NCBI RefSeq assembly: GCF_050896395.1
Contig: NZ_JBPBBA010000012.1
Coordinates: 24,079-88,078 of the forward strand
Length of the DNA stretch: 64,000 nucleotides
Reading direction: 5' to 3'
Source of the DNA: Nioella aestuarii
GTDB taxonomy: Bacteria; Pseudomonadota; Alphaproteobacteria; Rhodobacterales; Rhodobacteraceae
The notes beneath the pieces were generated by a model, which saw only the letters and a list, made by a program, of their open reading frames with translations, was not told the DNA's origin and did no database searches. A program made the position numbers and the translations under genes. Positions 1-8,929 of this stretch are shown one piece after another. The number at the start of each line of letters is the position of its first letter. Position 1 is the first letter of the stretch.

Positions 1-2
1 AG

Positions 3-443
3 CGCGAATGGGGGGTGGGTGACCCTGCCACCGACCGCGGCGGCCTGGCCCCTGTTGGGCCCCGTCCCGAAGCGCCGGCACGCAAGGTCACGCTCTTGCA
101 GCGCAAGAACGAACGGTTGGGCAAGCGGTTGGGGAAGACCACCGGCTGGATCCATCGTGCAGCGTTGAAGATGAAGGCAGTCGAGATGGTGGGCGGCGTG
201 AACTACGAACGCATCGACGCGGACGGCTTGCATGTAAGTTTTGGCGAGGCGCGGGAAAACCCGACGCTGATCGAGGCGGATACCATTGTGCTGTGTGCCG
301 GGCAGCTTTCGGAGCGCACACTTGCAGACCGGTTGGAGGCCGCGGGCATGTCCGTTCATGTGATTGGCGGCGCCGATGTGGCGGCAGAGCTTGATGCTAA
401 GCGGGCCATCAACCAGGGTGCACGGTTGGCCGCAAGCCTGTGA
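3..443 (+). CDS. fadH: 2,4-dienoyl-CoA reductase (NADPH), C-terminal part
   Basis: The frame is open from the window edge, so the start lies outside; 146 C-terminal codons are present. The segment matches the NAD(P)-binding end of the FMN / 4Fe-4S / FAD enzyme FadH. It has REWG near the edge, LLQRK, GLGKTTGWIHR, CAGQ, and the closing IGGADVAAELDAKRAINQG with which the family ends. FadH reduces 2,4-dienoyl-CoA intermediates during beta-oxidation of unsaturated fatty acids. The TGA is followed by a strong hairpin. The family call is secure; the catalytic flavin and cluster domains are not visible here. Confidence 0.88.
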   Translation, partial: REWGVGDPATDRGGLAPVGPRPEAPARKVTLLQRKNERLGKRLGKTTGWIHRAALKMKAVEMVGGVNYERIDADGLHVSFGEARENPTLIEADTIVLCAGQLSERTLADRLEAAGMSVHVIGGADVAAELDAKRAINQGARLAASL

Positions 444-475
444 TCTTGGGTGTTTCGACGACTTCGTCGCCGACC

Positions 476-530
476 TGCGGGGGGATCCTCCCCCCGCACC
501 CCCCTGGAGTATTTTTACCAAGAAGAAGGA
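476..530 (+). terminator. Hairpin with 9-bp GC stem followed by GGAGTATTTTT box
   Basis: A perfect inverted repeat TGCGGGGGG / CCCCCCGCA (476-484 and 490-498, loop ATCCT) lies 33 bases after the fadH stop. It is followed by a C-run and GGAGTATTTTTACCAAGAAG (506-525). The stem plus T-run suggests a transcription terminator, although the T-run starts about 12 bases after the stem, further than in a canonical intrinsic terminator. From memory, similar GGAGTATTTTT...AAGAAG boxes recur between genes in Rhodobacteraceae; that is not shown here. Confidence 0.5.
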
Positions 531-700
531 GAAAAGGCTGACGTCATCCCTTCCCAATACCGGGATGGATTGTGTCATGTTTTGTTTCTTCGCCCTTAAC
601 GATCCCCGGTAATACCCGGCTTTGGCCCGTAGTGCTCCGCAATCGCGCCGTATTTGGAAACGATACCAGTATGCGAAACGAAAAGAGCACAGGTGACCCA

Positions 701-1606
701 ATGGACCGTCTTACGGAAATGGAAGCCTTCGCCACAGTCGTGGACCAGGGAGGGTTCACGGATGCGGCCAAGAAAATGGGGATCTCGAAATCTGCTGTAT
801 CCAAGCATGTTTCGAGCCTTGAAACCCGCCTTGGGGCGCGGCTGCTGAACCGGACAACCCGGCGCGTCAGCCCGACCGAGATCGGACTGGCCTATTACGA
901 CCGCGCCCGGCGTGTGTTGAACGACGCAGGCGAGGCGGATGCGCTGGTGACGGCGATGCAATCGGCGCCTTCGGGGATGCTCCGAGTGTCTGTTGCGACA
1001 GATTTCGGGGTCAACCACCTGTCGCCCATTCTTGGCGACTTCCTGCATTCCTTCCCCGACATCACCGTCAACATGGTGCTGAACAACCGCTATGTGGAGC
1101 TGATCTCCGAAGGGTTTGATATGGCCATTCGGGTGGGTGAACTGGAAGACAGTTCCCTGCGCGCCCGAAAGCTGACCGAGACCACGAAGCGGATGATCGC
1201 GAGCCCGGACTATTTCAAGAAATTCGGACGCCCCGAGCGGATCGACGATCTGAATGACCACAAGCTGCTGCATTACTCCAACCAGGCTGCGGGCAACGTG
1301 TGGAAGATCACTGCGCCCTCTGGTGAAGTGCGCCAGGTCAGAACGGCGGGATCCCTGACGGTGAATGACGGCCAATCCCTGCTGAATGCAGCGATCGGCG
1401 GACTTGGCATCGCCTACCTGCCCAGCTTCCTCTACGCCGAGCCCATGCGGCAAGGCCTGCTGGTCGATGCGATCCCGGATCTGCCCGAAGAAACCCAAGG
1501 CATCTACGCTATCTATCCGCCGGGCCGCTACACACAGCCCAAGGTGCGCGCCTTTATCGACTTCCTTGTCGATCAGTTCCGCGACAAGGGCCCTGGCGAC
1601 TGGTGA
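701..1606 (+). CDS. LysR-family transcriptional regulator
   Basis: 301 aa, the usual LysR length. Residues 1-60 form the winged HTH (LTEMEAFATVVDQGGFTDAAKKMG..SAVSKH) and about 90-295 the periplasmic-binding-protein-like effector domain. ATG 701 is preferred because AGGTGA sits five bases upstream; an in-frame ATG at 671 has a poorer site. The effector half (GMLRVS, FDMAIRVGEL, HYSNQ) resembles the CrgA/DsdC-like group that often controls oxidoreductases or efflux. No divergent partner gene lies next to it: fadH is upstream on the same strand and an OmpA-like gene converges downstream. The target is unknown. Confidence 0.88.
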   Translation: MDRLTEMEAFATVVDQGGFTDAAKKMGISKSAVSKHVSSLETRLGARLLNRTTRRVSPTEIGLAYYDRARRVLNDAGEADALVTAMQSAPSGMLRVSVATDFGVNHLSPILGDFLHSFPDITVNMVLNNRYVELISEGFDMAIRVGELEDSSLRARKLTETTKRMIASPDYFKKFGRPERIDDLNDHKLLHYSNQAAGNVWKITAPSGEVRQVRTAGSLTVNDGQSLLNAAIGGLGIAYLPSFLYAEPMRQGLLVDAIPDLPEETQGIYAIYPPGRYTQPKVRAFIDFLVDQFRDKGPGDW

Positions 1607-1634
1607 TTATCTGAGAATTTACGGTTCATGCCGA

Positions 1635-1654
1635 CCCCGCCAACCCCGGCGGGG
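1635..1654. terminator. GC hairpin between convergent genes
   Basis: CCCCGCC (1635-1641), loop AACCCC, GGCGGGG (1648-1654) form a 7-bp perfect stem in the 52-base gap between the converging LysR and OmpA-like genes. There is no T-run on either side, so it is at best a weak bidirectional terminator. Confidence 0.35.
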
Positions 1655-1658
1655 CAAC

Positions 1659-2588
1659 TCAGCGGGTTGAAGTCACGACGACTTCGACCCGCCTATTTTG
1701 TTGGCGGCCCGCGTCGCTGGCATTGTTGGCGCGCGGGGCCAGATATCCGACGCCCTCAGCTCTCAATTGCGCAGAATCGACCCCAAGCGACTGGACGAGG
1801 AAGGTACGCACAGCCTCGGCGCGAGATCGTGACAGGGCGATATTGCCTTCGAGCGAGCCCTCTGCATCGGTATGGCCCACGAGAACCACGCGGGTATCGG
1901 GGTTGTCGATCAGGAAGGCGGCCAAATCCATCAGCGAAGGATATTCCCCTTCGGCGAGCGTCGAGGAGCCGGTGGCAAAGCTGAGATCCGTCAGAGTGGC
2001 GGTTCCCTGAACCGTCAGGCTTTCGCGCAGGTCCATGATCTCATCGCCATCGGGCGACCGGGTAGAGACACCGACCGAGACCGGCGTCATGTCGGCGGGG
2101 CTGATGCGGACCATGTGAATATAGCCACGAGTCCCGCCACGAGAGGTCAAGAGGCCCACAAATTCAGAGCCACTTTCGCCTGCCATTTCAGCGACAAGGT
2201 AGGAATAATCACCCAGGTCCACGTGCATCGCCGGTTCCGGCGTCACATCCATGGCGAAGCGGAAGTCAAACCCGCCGCACAGCGTGGCATCGCAGGCGAA
2301 GACGGGTGAATAGCCTTGGCTTTCCAGCTGCATCCGCAGCGCGGCCATCAGTTGCGCGCTGTTGCCACTGTAATCCACGACCTGCCAGACGGACCGGGCC
2401 AGCGCACCCTCGACAGTCATCATCTCGGCCCCGGTCCCCAGCCAGGGGCTGACCGGCAGGCTGTAGTAGGTGGCGCTCTCGGTTTCCTCGTGTGACAGCT
2501 CGGACACGCCCGGCAGCTCCAGCTCCAATGCGTGGGCGGGCAGGGCAGCAGCAAGTGCCAAAAGGGATATGAGAGCGCCCCTGATCAC
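1659..2588 (-). CDS. Secreted OmpA-family protein
   Basis: 309 aa. An N-terminal signal peptide (residues 1-20, ending ALPAHA) is followed by about 175 residues with no recognised fold. A C-terminal OmpA-like peptidoglycan-binding domain spans about 195-309, with LVGHTDAEG and the closing NRRVEVVV. Such proteins sit in the periplasm or outer membrane and anchor to peptidoglycan; the N-terminal part has two cysteines (CDATLC) that may form a disulfide. It is the last gene of a reverse-strand run: its start overlaps the stop of the AhpD-like gene by four bases (ATGA). A second OmpA fusion and a third OmpA protein lie elsewhere in the window. Confidence 0.85.
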   Translation of the reverse strand: MIRGALISLLALAAALPAHALELELPGVSELSHEETESATYYSLPVSPWLGTGAEMMTVEGALARSVWQVVDYSGNSAQLMAALRMQLESQGYSPVFACDATLCGGFDFRFAMDVTPEPAMHVDLGDYSYLVAEMAGESGSEFVGLLTSRGGTRGYIHMVRISPADMTPVSVGVSTRSPDGDEIMDLRESLTVQGTATLTDLSFATGSSTLAEGEYPSLMDLAAFLIDNPDTRVVLVGHTDAEGSLEGNIALSRSRAEAVRTFLVQSLGVDSAQLRAEGVGYLAPRANNASDAGRQQNRRVEVVVTSTR

Positions 2589-3160
2589 CGGTTCATGCCA
2601 TGGTATTCATCATTCGGGCGCATATCGACGGCAGAGGCCATGCGGTTGGTCATGTTGAAGAAGCTGGCGACCGATGCGATGTCGAAAATATCGCGATCGG
2701 AAAAGCCCACGTCGCGCAGCGCCTCGCGGTCGTCTTCTCCGATCTCATAGCTGGCTTCTGTCATCAGGACCGCGAAATCCAACATGGCGCGTTGGCGCGG
2801 GTCCAGATCCGCAACGCGGTAGTTCATGACCAGCATCTCGCCCAGCTTCGGATCGCCCGAAAGCGCCCGCACCGCCTGCCCATGGGCGGTCAGGCAATAG
2901 AAACAGCGATTCACGGCGGACACCACGACCGCGATCATCTCGCGCTCCAGCTTGGTCAGGTTGCTCTGGCCCAGCATCAGATCGTTATACATCGCGGTGA
3001 AGGCATTCAGCTTGTCCACATCGAACGCATAGGCCGCGAGTACATTGGGGATCATCCCCAGCTTCTCGTCGCAGATGTCAAAGTACTTCTGCGTTGCCTC
3101 TGGCAGCGGGTCCAGAGGCGGCAGGTTCAGCGCGGTTGCCTTCGGGTTGGGTTTCGCCAC
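2585..3160 (-). CDS. AhpD-like peroxidase-related enzyme
   Basis: 191 aa, full length for the alkylhydroperoxidase / carboxymuconolactone decarboxylase superfamily. The active-site motif CFYCLTAH gives Cys86, Cys89 and His93, the CxxC...H arrangement expected for thiol peroxidase chemistry. The C-terminus (NRMASAVDMRPNDEYH) matches the peroxidase-related subgroup. It is three bases from the GNAT gene upstream and overlaps the OmpA-like gene downstream, so co-transcription is very likely. The physiological substrate cannot be inferred. Confidence 0.85.
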   Translation of the reverse strand: MAKPNPKATALNLPPLDPLPEATQKYFDICDEKLGMIPNVLAAYAFDVDKLNAFTAMYNDLMLGQSNLTKLEREMIAVVVSAVNRCFYCLTAHGQAVRALSGDPKLGEMLVMNYRVADLDPRQRAMLDFAVLMTEASYEIGEDDREALRDVGFSDRDIFDIASVASFFNMTNRMASAVDMRPNDEYHGMNR

Positions 3161-3163
3161 GGA

Positions 3164-3883
3164 TCAGCCTTTCTTGATACGGTAATGATAAGCACCGGCA
3201 GAGGTCATTCCCAGTCCAGCGTAGAGAGTTTGGGCGGGTTTGTTGGCCTTGACAACCAAAACGGCAAGATCCCGCGCATGATGCCGCTTGGCCCAGTTGG
3301 CTGCGCCCTGCATCATGGTTTTCCCAATCCCCATGCGGCGCGCGTCTTTCGAGACTTCCAGGGCGTGCAGCATGGCGGTGCCATTATGGATGGCGACGAA
3401 GGCGGTCGCGACGGGGTGATCGTTGTGACGGCCCAAAAGCGCTGTCTTGGGGCCTTGCACACGGTCCATGACGGCAAGCCGCGCGGGGCCAATGCCACCT
3501 TCGGCCCAAATCTCGGTCTGCACGGCCAGAGGGGGCCAGCATGGGATTGCGGCAAGGCGATGAAGATCGGCGGTGAGTGTCCCAACCGGGGCGACAAGGA
3601 AATCGACCGGGTCGATGACATCATAGCCCATATCGGCCAAAACAGTGTCTAACTTAGCGTCTTCGGGTCTGATCTGAAACAACAGGTCTTGTCCCAGATC
3701 GCGGCACGCCTGTTCGGCTTGGGAAATGTCAGCAGGTGACCATTCCCCTTTGGCGGTCACTGAAGACACGCGCTTGCCCGCGCCTTGCCCATCACGCACC
3801 AGCCAGGGGCCGATGCGGGTGTAGGATGCCGCGGGCCAGGTGGCCTCGCACGTGTCAAAAAGAGCAGTGTTAGAGACTGTCAT
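3164..3883 (-). CDS. GNAT-family N-acetyltransferase
   Basis: 239 aa. The C-terminal half (about 100-239) is a GNAT fold, with the acetyl-CoA pyrophosphate loop ARRMGIGK (181-188) and a closing beta strand (LAVLVVKANKPAQTLYAGLGM). The N-terminal 100 residues look like a degenerate second GNAT-like half, common in double-GNAT proteins. The start overlaps the stop of the downstream-numbered MoaB/CinA-domain gene by four bases, indicating translational coupling in this reverse-strand operon. The acceptor substrate is unknown. Confidence 0.8.
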   Translation of the reverse strand: MTVSNTALFDTCEATWPAASYTRIGPWLVRDGQGAGKRVSSVTAKGEWSPADISQAEQACRDLGQDLLFQIRPEDAKLDTVLADMGYDVIDPVDFLVAPVGTLTADLHRLAAIPCWPPLAVQTEIWAEGGIGPARLAVMDRVQGPKTALLGRHNDHPVATAFVAIHNGTAMLHALEVSKDARRMGIGKTMMQGAANWAKRHHARDLAVLVVKANKPAQTLYAGLGMTSAGAYHYRIKKG

Positions 3884-4608
3884 GTGGATTCCGGGAAGAG
3901 ACGCACAAGCGCCGAAATGACCTTGTCGATATGCGGTCCATTAGTGCCGCGCACAACGATGTTCGATCCATAGACCCCGTTTTGAATATAGGGGTACGAC
4001 CCGATCGAGACTTCGGGATTCTGCTCTGCCAGCGTCGTCAGCGGTCCGGCGATCTCTCCTTCGCCACGTTCAATGCGGATGTTCTGCGATAGCAACGGCG
4101 CGCCGCCGGTTAGCGTCGGCAGGATCGAGGCGACCATGGCTTGAAAGACCGACGGCACCCCCGCCATCACATGGACATTTTGCAGGGTGAAGCCGGGCGC
4201 GGTGGACACCGGGTTCTCGATCAGGGTCGCGCCATCGGGAATGCGGGCCATGCGCAGGCGCGCCTCGTTCAGATCTTGCCCGGACCGGTCGTAATGAGCC
4301 TGCAACAGCGCTCGGGCATCGTCGCGGATGCTGATCGGCGTATCGAAGGCGGCGGCGACCGCCTCGGCGGTGATATCGTCATGGGTGGGCCCGATGCCGC
4401 CAGAGGTAAAGACATGGTCATAGGTGGCAGACAACGCGCGAATGGCGGCAATGATACCATCGTGCGTATCGGCCACAACGCGCACCTCTGTCAGGTCGAT
4501 TCCGTGGTTGCTTAGCTGCTGCGCCAGATGGTGCATGTTCGAATCGCGGGTGCGGCCCGAGAGGATCTCGTCGCCGATCACCAGCATCGCGGCGGTTGGG
4601 TTGGGCAT
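3880..4608 (-). CDS. MoaB/CinA N-domain (molybdopterin-binding) protein
   Basis: 242 aa. It contains the MoCF-biosynthesis fold: GDEILSGRTRDSN near the N-terminus and FTSGGIGPTHDD near residue 80. This is the N-terminal half of CinA-type competence/damage-inducible proteins; the C-terminal nicotinamide-nucleotide amidase domain is absent, as is usual for the short alphaproteobacterial form. It may act in molybdopterin handling or as an ADP-ribose pyrophosphatase-like enzyme. It is first in a four-gene reverse-strand run and divergent from sfsA (46-base gap). Confidence 0.82.
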   Translation of the reverse strand: MPNPTAAMLVIGDEILSGRTRDSNMHHLAQQLSNHGIDLTEVRVVADTHDGIIAAIRALSATYDHVFTSGGIGPTHDDITAEAVAAAFDTPISIRDDARALLQAHYDRSGQDLNEARLRMARIPDGATLIENPVSTAPGFTLQNVHVMAGVPSVFQAMVASILPTLTGGAPLLSQNIRIERGEGEIAGPLTTLAEQNPEVSIGSYPYIQNGVYGSNIVVRGTNGPHIDKVISALVRLFPEST

Positions 4609-4654
4609 ATGCGTGTTCCTTGCCTCGTGTTGCGCTCAGGTATAGGGCCGGGTC

Positions 4655-5362
4655 ATGCGCTTTCAAACCCCTCTCATCCCCGCCCGGCTGATCCGCCGCT
4701 ACAAACGCTTCCTGGCCGATTGTCGGTTGGCAGATGGGCAAGAGATTACCGCCCATTGCGCCAATCCCGGCAGCATGATGGGGCTGGCGGAACCGGGCAG
4801 CCTTGTGTGGCTGGAACCCAATGACGACCCCAAGAAGAAGCTGAAATTCGGCTGGCGCCTGGTCGATCATGAAAATGGCCATTTCACCGGGGTTGATACC
4901 AGCCTGCCCAACCGAATGCTGCGCGGGGCGTTGGAAGCGGGAGAGGTTGCGGGGCTGGAGGGATATGAAACCGTTCGGGCGGAAGTGAAATACGGTGAAG
5001 CCAGCCGGATTGACTTCCTGCTGCAAGGCGCGGGCCGCCCCGATACCTATGTTGAGGTCAAGTCGGTGACGCTGTCCCGTCAACCCGGTCTGGCGGAGTT
5101 CCCCGACAGCAAGACCGCACGCGGCGCGAAACATCTGGCGGAGCTTTCTGCGATGGTCGCGCAAGGGCATCGTGCCGTGATGCTCTACCTGATCCAGCGC
5201 ACCGATTGCGATGTGTTCACATTGGCAAGCGATATCGACCCCGCCTATGCAGCGGCTTATGCCGGGGCGCGCAATGCGGGGGTGGAAACGCTCTGCTTCG
5301 ATTGCCGGATCACGCCCGATGGTGTGTGGCTAGGAGCAATAAGAGACATAAGAATCCCCTGA
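4655..5362 (+). CDS. sfsA: SfsA family protein (sugar fermentation stimulation protein homologue)
   Basis: 235 aa, standard SfsA length. Family motifs are present: RFQTPLIPARLIRRYKRFL at the N-terminus, ANPGSMMGL, SLPNRML, VEVKSVTL, and the PD-(D/E)xK-like core with FPDSKTARGAKHL. SfsA has been described as a DNA-binding or nuclease-fold protein; the cellular role is poorly defined. In many relatives sfsA, map and radC are neighbours. Here they keep that order but are separated by a LysR / NAD(P)-binding pair, mscS and a hypothetical gene, consistent with insertion. Confidence 0.9.
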   Translation: MRFQTPLIPARLIRRYKRFLADCRLADGQEITAHCANPGSMMGLAEPGSLVWLEPNDDPKKKLKFGWRLVDHENGHFTGVDTSLPNRMLRGALEAGEVAGLEGYETVRAEVKYGEASRIDFLLQGAGRPDTYVEVKSVTLSRQPGLAEFPDSKTARGAKHLAELSAMVAQGHRAVMLYLIQRTDCDVFTLASDIDPAYAAAYAGARNAGVETLCFDCRITPDGVWLGAIRDIRIP

Positions 5363-5388
5363 ATAGAGACTGATTGTCCTGATTCCCA

Positions 5389-6270
5389 TCACGACAGGCA
5401 GTCCGCTACATGATCAAAGACAAGGCGAATTCGGCGGCTTGTGCGAAGCTCCCGATGGGTGACCAGCCAGGTCGGGATGGTGAACGGGTCAATCTCGGAT
5501 AAAACAGGCTCTAACTCAGGGAATTTTGCCATTACTCTGTCGGGCAGCATCACCAATCCCAGCCCGCTTCGTGCCATCTCTGCCGCCACGATCTGAGAGG
5601 TGGTGCCAAGCCGGAAATTCGCCTTGGTCAGCGTCAGCCCAGTGGGCAAGAGATAGCCCAACATACGATCCACCTCGACGAAGCTGATGATCTGATGATT
5701 GGCCAAGTTTTCGACAGTTGGCACGCCATAAGCCTCTTGGTAGGGGCGAGAGGCATAGAACCGCATCGTTTCGTCGCGTAGCCTACGAGAGATCAGATTC
5801 GGTTGATCGGGCCGGGAATGTCGGATTGCGATGTCAGCCTCCCGACGAGCGAGATCCCGTAGATCATTGTCGGATACGATGTCGATCTCCAGCAGCGGCG
5901 CCACCGGCGCGAGCTTCGCCAAGATAGGGGGCAGGACGAAGGCTGAGATAAGCTCTGACCCTGTGATCCGAACAAGCCCCTCGATAGTCTGCGACTGACC
6001 GGACGCCGACAGCGAAACCATGTTTGCTCCGCTCGCCATCGTTTGGACGTGCTCCAATAGCTCAAATCCCGCCTCGGTAAGCATGACCGACCGACCCGTT
6101 CGTTCAAAAAGCGTGACGGCAAGAACCTCCTCCAGGCTGGCGATCTGGCGACTGACGGTTGGTTGCGTTTGTCCAAGGGCGCGGGCGGCAGCGGAAAGGG
6201 ACCCCTCCTCGACAACAGTCAGGAAGGTCCGGGCGTGGTTCCAGTCGAATGAAGGTGATCGTCGAGTCAT
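5389..6270 (-). CDS. LysR-family transcriptional regulator
   Basis: 293 aa. N-terminal winged HTH (FDWNHARTFLTVVEEGSLSA..QPTVSRQIASLE) followed by the effector-binding domain (about 90-293). It is divergent from the NAD(P)-binding protein at 6386, the classic LysR layout, so that gene is the most likely target. The 115-base intergenic region is AT-rich for this genome and carries a plausible promoter for the regulator. Confidence 0.87.
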   Translation of the reverse strand: MTRRSPSFDWNHARTFLTVVEEGSLSAAARALGQTQPTVSRQIASLEEVLAVTLFERTGRSVMLTEAGFELLEHVQTMASGANMVSLSASGQSQTIEGLVRITGSELISAFVLPPILAKLAPVAPLLEIDIVSDNDLRDLARREADIAIRHSRPDQPNLISRRLRDETMRFYASRPYQEAYGVPTVENLANHQIISFVEVDRMLGYLLPTGLTLTKANFRLGTTSQIVAAEMARSGLGLVMLPDRVMAKFPELEPVLSEIDPFTIPTWLVTHRELRTSRRIRLVFDHVADCLS

Positions 6271-6277
6271 ATATTTT

Positions 6278-6305
6278 CGTATACCAAGACTGCATATTTT
6301 GGCAA
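6278..6305 (-). promoter_or_regulatory. Candidate promoter of the LysR gene
   Basis: On the reverse strand TTGCCA (6300-6305) and TATACG (6278-6283) are separated by 16 bases and lie directly upstream of the ATG at 6270. The transcript would have almost no leader. Prediction from consensus only. Confidence 0.35.
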
Positions 6306-6385
6306 TTCATAGTCTAATTTTGTATGTGTTAGGGCCTGCACATTCCCTGGACCTTCGGGTCCTGGCCCAAGCGCAGGACATTGCC

Positions 6386-7012
6386 ATGAAACTCGTCATT
6401 CTCGGTGCCAATGGGCGCACCGGTTCTCTTGTGATCCGCCACGCAATCAACAAGGGGGCCATGGTAACCGCAGTCGTCCGGTCAGACGCAAAGCGTCCTC
6501 AGTTGCGACACGAACGGCTGAGTGTTGTCATCGGAGACCCGTGCGATCCCGCGTTTCTGACTGGCGTGTTCCGAGGACAGGATGCCGTGATCTCTACGCT
6601 CGGGGGGCGTATGCCAACCAAGCACGCCACCGCAATTTACCCAAGATCGGCGGAGTCGATTGTTCATGCCGCGTGGGAAACCGGTTTGAAACGTGTCGTG
6701 GTGACGTCTACCGCGCTTCTCTTCCCGTCCCGTTGGTGGGGCGAGGCCCTGCTTGCGACCCTGGTCAGGAATGTCGTGACGCGCGCCCGAAGGATGGAAC
6801 AGATCTTTGCCGCTTCCAGTTTAGACGTGACTGTTGCGCGCTGTGGGTTCCTGACAGATGCCGATGAGACCGCCTATCGCGCGCTGGAAGGTGCCTTGCC
6901 AATGCATGGATCATCAATAGCCCGCAATAGTCTTGCGATCTTCTTGCTGGATTGCGCGATGTCTCCGCAGAGCGGGTTTCAGGTCATGGGCGCGTCCAGA
7001 CCGCTTTCTTAA
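6386..7012 (+). CDS. NAD(P)-binding (NmrA-like / atypical SDR) protein
   Basis: 208 aa from ATG 6386 (MKLVILGANGRTG). The glycine motif GANGRTGSLV at residues 7-16 is the Rossmann NAD(P) site of atypical SDR / NAD(P)H-binding proteins such as those related to flavin reductase BLVRB. VISTLGG and KRVVVTST follow at the expected spacing. A longer open frame upstream is shadow of the lysR gene. It is divergent from that gene and probably controlled by it. The substrate is unknown. Confidence 0.8.
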   Translation: MKLVILGANGRTGSLVIRHAINKGAMVTAVVRSDAKRPQLRHERLSVVIGDPCDPAFLTGVFRGQDAVISTLGGRMPTKHATAIYPRSAESIVHAAWETGLKRVVVTSTALLFPSRWWGEALLATLVRNVVTRARRMEQIFAASSLDVTVARCGFLTDADETAYRALEGALPMHGSSIARNSLAIFLLDCAMSPQSGFQVMGASRPLS

Positions 7013-7049
7013 GGGGCCTGATATGCGCGCCTCACTCTTTTCAGGCCCC
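7013..7049. terminator. Inverted repeat between convergent genes
   Basis: GGGGCCTGA (7013-7021) and TCAGGCCCC (7041-7049) form a 9-bp perfect stem with a 19-base loop, immediately after the TAA of the NAD(P)-binding gene and 18 bases before the mscS stop. There is no T-run, so termination is likely but weak. Confidence 0.4.
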
Positions 7050-7067
7050 CGGAATGGTCCAATCCCC

Positions 7068-7922
7068 TTACTCAGAGACTTGAATCAACGTCTGTGTCGG
7101 GAACGGGATGTCGATGCCAGCCTTATCCAGCGCTTCTTTCACCTGGCGCTTCATATCGGCCTCGAATGCGAACTTGTCTGACGACGCACACCAGACCCGA
7201 ACGAGGAAATCGACGGAACTGTCGCCGAGATTGTTCACCTGGCAGAAAGGTTCCGGGTCTTTCAGGGCGCGGGGATCTGACAGGATGGTGTCGCGGATGA
7301 CCTTTTCGGCAGTCGCTAGGTTCGAGCCGTAGGACACGCCGAAGGTCCACTCTGCACGGCGGGTGTCATAGACCGAATAGTTGGTGATCACGCTGCCCCA
7401 CACACTCGCGTTTGGCACGATCACTTGCACATTATCCAAAGTCGCAAGTTCCGTCGTGTTCAGCGAAATGTCCTTAACATTGCCGGAAACCCCTGCAACA
7501 GAGACGAAATCACCCAGTTTGATGGGCCGGAACAGGATGATCATAACCCCCGCCGCGACGTTCGACAGGGTGCCCTGCAACGCCAGGCCAATGGCAAGAC
7601 CGGCAGCACCGATGGCCGCGACAAGCGAGGTGGTTTGCACCCCGAACGTGTTCAGCACGACCACAAGCGCCAGGATCAGCACCGCATAGCGCGCAAGGTT
7701 GCCGAGGAAAGTGAACAGCGTGTCGTCCAGTTCCTCTCGCGCCAGCGCAATCTTGACGATCTTGCGCCGGACCCATCCACCGATGATGAAGGCAGCAAAC
7801 AGCAGCAGGATGGCGGCGACGACACTGCCAACCATCTGCGCGAGAAAATCCAGTGTCATGACATCGCCAAGCGTTTGTCCTCCCCCGATATCCAGTGTCA
7901 TCAGATTGCTCAGCGCTTCCAT
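7068..7922 (-). CDS. Small-conductance mechanosensitive channel, MscS family
   Basis: 284 aa, the size of E. coli MscS. Three membrane segments occupy about residues 25-130. The pore helix TM3 is the glycine/alanine-rich AAIGAAGLAIGLALQG, followed by SNVAAGVMIILFRPIKLGDFV, the most conserved stretch of the family. The cytoplasmic beta and alpha/beta domains run to the C-terminus (VPNASVWGSVITNYS). It opens on membrane tension to release solutes after hypo-osmotic shock. AGGAG precedes the ATG. Divergent from map. Confidence 0.92.
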   Translation of the reverse strand: MEALSNLMTLDIGGGQTLGDVMTLDFLAQMVGSVVAAILLLFAAFIIGGWVRRKIVKIALAREELDDTLFTFLGNLARYAVLILALVVVLNTFGVQTTSLVAAIGAAGLAIGLALQGTLSNVAAGVMIILFRPIKLGDFVSVAGVSGNVKDISLNTTELATLDNVQVIVPNASVWGSVITNYSVYDTRRAEWTFGVSYGSNLATAEKVIRDTILSDPRALKDPEPFCQVNNLGDSSVDFLVRVWCASSDKFAFEADMKRQVKEALDKAGIDIPFPTQTLIQVSE

Positions 7923-8056
7923 CTTTCATGCTCCTGTTGCCTGTCGCTTTCGCCATGGCTAACGCAAAGCTGCGCGGGCGGCAAATCGCTCCGCCCTCTG
8001 GCATCCGGGCGCGTCCTGCCCTAGGTTGCAGCCCGAAAAGGCCAAGGAGCGCTACG

Positions 8057-8866
8057 TTGGACAAGTTCGAAGGCCGTCTGACCCGGGACGGTATCCGCAT
8101 TCACAACCCCGATGATTTCGCCGGTATGCATAAGGCTGGCGCTCTGGCTGCGCGTATCCTCGATGATATCGCAGCCATGGTGGAACCGGGCGTGACGACC
8201 GAGGCGCTGGATGCAGAAATCGAGCGGATGGTGAACGACGCGGGCGCGACCTCGGCGACGATCGGTTACAAAGGCTACCAACACGCCAGCTGCATTTCTA
8301 TTAACCACGTGGTTTGCCATGGCATTCCTGGGCCGAAGACGCTCAAGAACGGCGATATCCTGAATATCGACGTCACGGTGATCGTCGATGGCTGGTTTGG
8401 CGATACCAGCCGGATGTATGTGGCGGGCAGCCTCAGCCGCAAGGCCGAAAGACTGGTTCAGGTCACACATGATGCGCTTTTCAAGGGGATCGAGGCTGTG
8501 AAGCCCGGCAATACCTTCGGCGATATCGGCTACGCCATTCAAAGCTATGTCGAAGGGCACCGCATGTCAGTGGTACGCGATTTTTGTGGGCATGGTCTTG
8601 GGCAGGTGTTCCACGCGCCGCCCAATGTGCTGCATTATGGACGCCCCGGAACCGGCCCGGTTCTGGAAGAAGGCATGTTCTTCACGATCGAGCCTATGGT
8701 GAACCTAGGTCGCCCGGAAACGAAGGTTCTGGCCGATGACTGGACAGCAGTGACCCGCGACAAGTCGCTGAGCGCGCAGTTTGAACATTCCATCGGTGTG
8801 ACGGCCGACGGGTTCGACATTTTCACGCTATCGCCGGGCGGCAAGTTCCACCCGACCTGGGGTTAA
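8057..8866 (+). CDS. map: Methionine aminopeptidase, type I
   Basis: 269 aa. It removes the initiator Met from nascent proteins with two divalent metals. Metal ligands are visible in order: the Asp pair in NIDVTVIVDGWFGDTSRM, His in GHGLGQVFH, Glu in FFTIEPM and Glu in QFEHSIGV; the substrate His is in YQHASCIS. The start is TTG 8057 because AAGGAGC lies six bases before it and relatives begin with GRxTRDGIRIH just after. The longer frame upstream to 7895 overlaps the mscS promoter region and is not supported. Confidence 0.93.
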   Translation: MDKFEGRLTRDGIRIHNPDDFAGMHKAGALAARILDDIAAMVEPGVTTEALDAEIERMVNDAGATSATIGYKGYQHASCISINHVVCHGIPGPKTLKNGDILNIDVTVIVDGWFGDTSRMYVAGSLSRKAERLVQVTHDALFKGIEAVKPGNTFGDIGYAIQSYVEGHRMSVVRDFCGHGLGQVFHAPPNVLHYGRPGTGPVLEEGMFFTIEPMVNLGRPETKVLADDWTAVTRDKSLSAQFEHSIGVTADGFDIFTLSPGGKFHPTWG

Positions 8867-8929
8867 GCGCCGGTTTGACCGAGGGATCCGACCTGCCTAG
8901 GGTAGCTTACCCATCACGAAAGGTGTGAC

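Noticed and set aside
4534..4560. GTTCGAATCGCGGG, tRNA T-arm-like
   Set aside because: It is inside the MoaB/CinA-domain gene; no acceptor, D or anticodon arms flank it.
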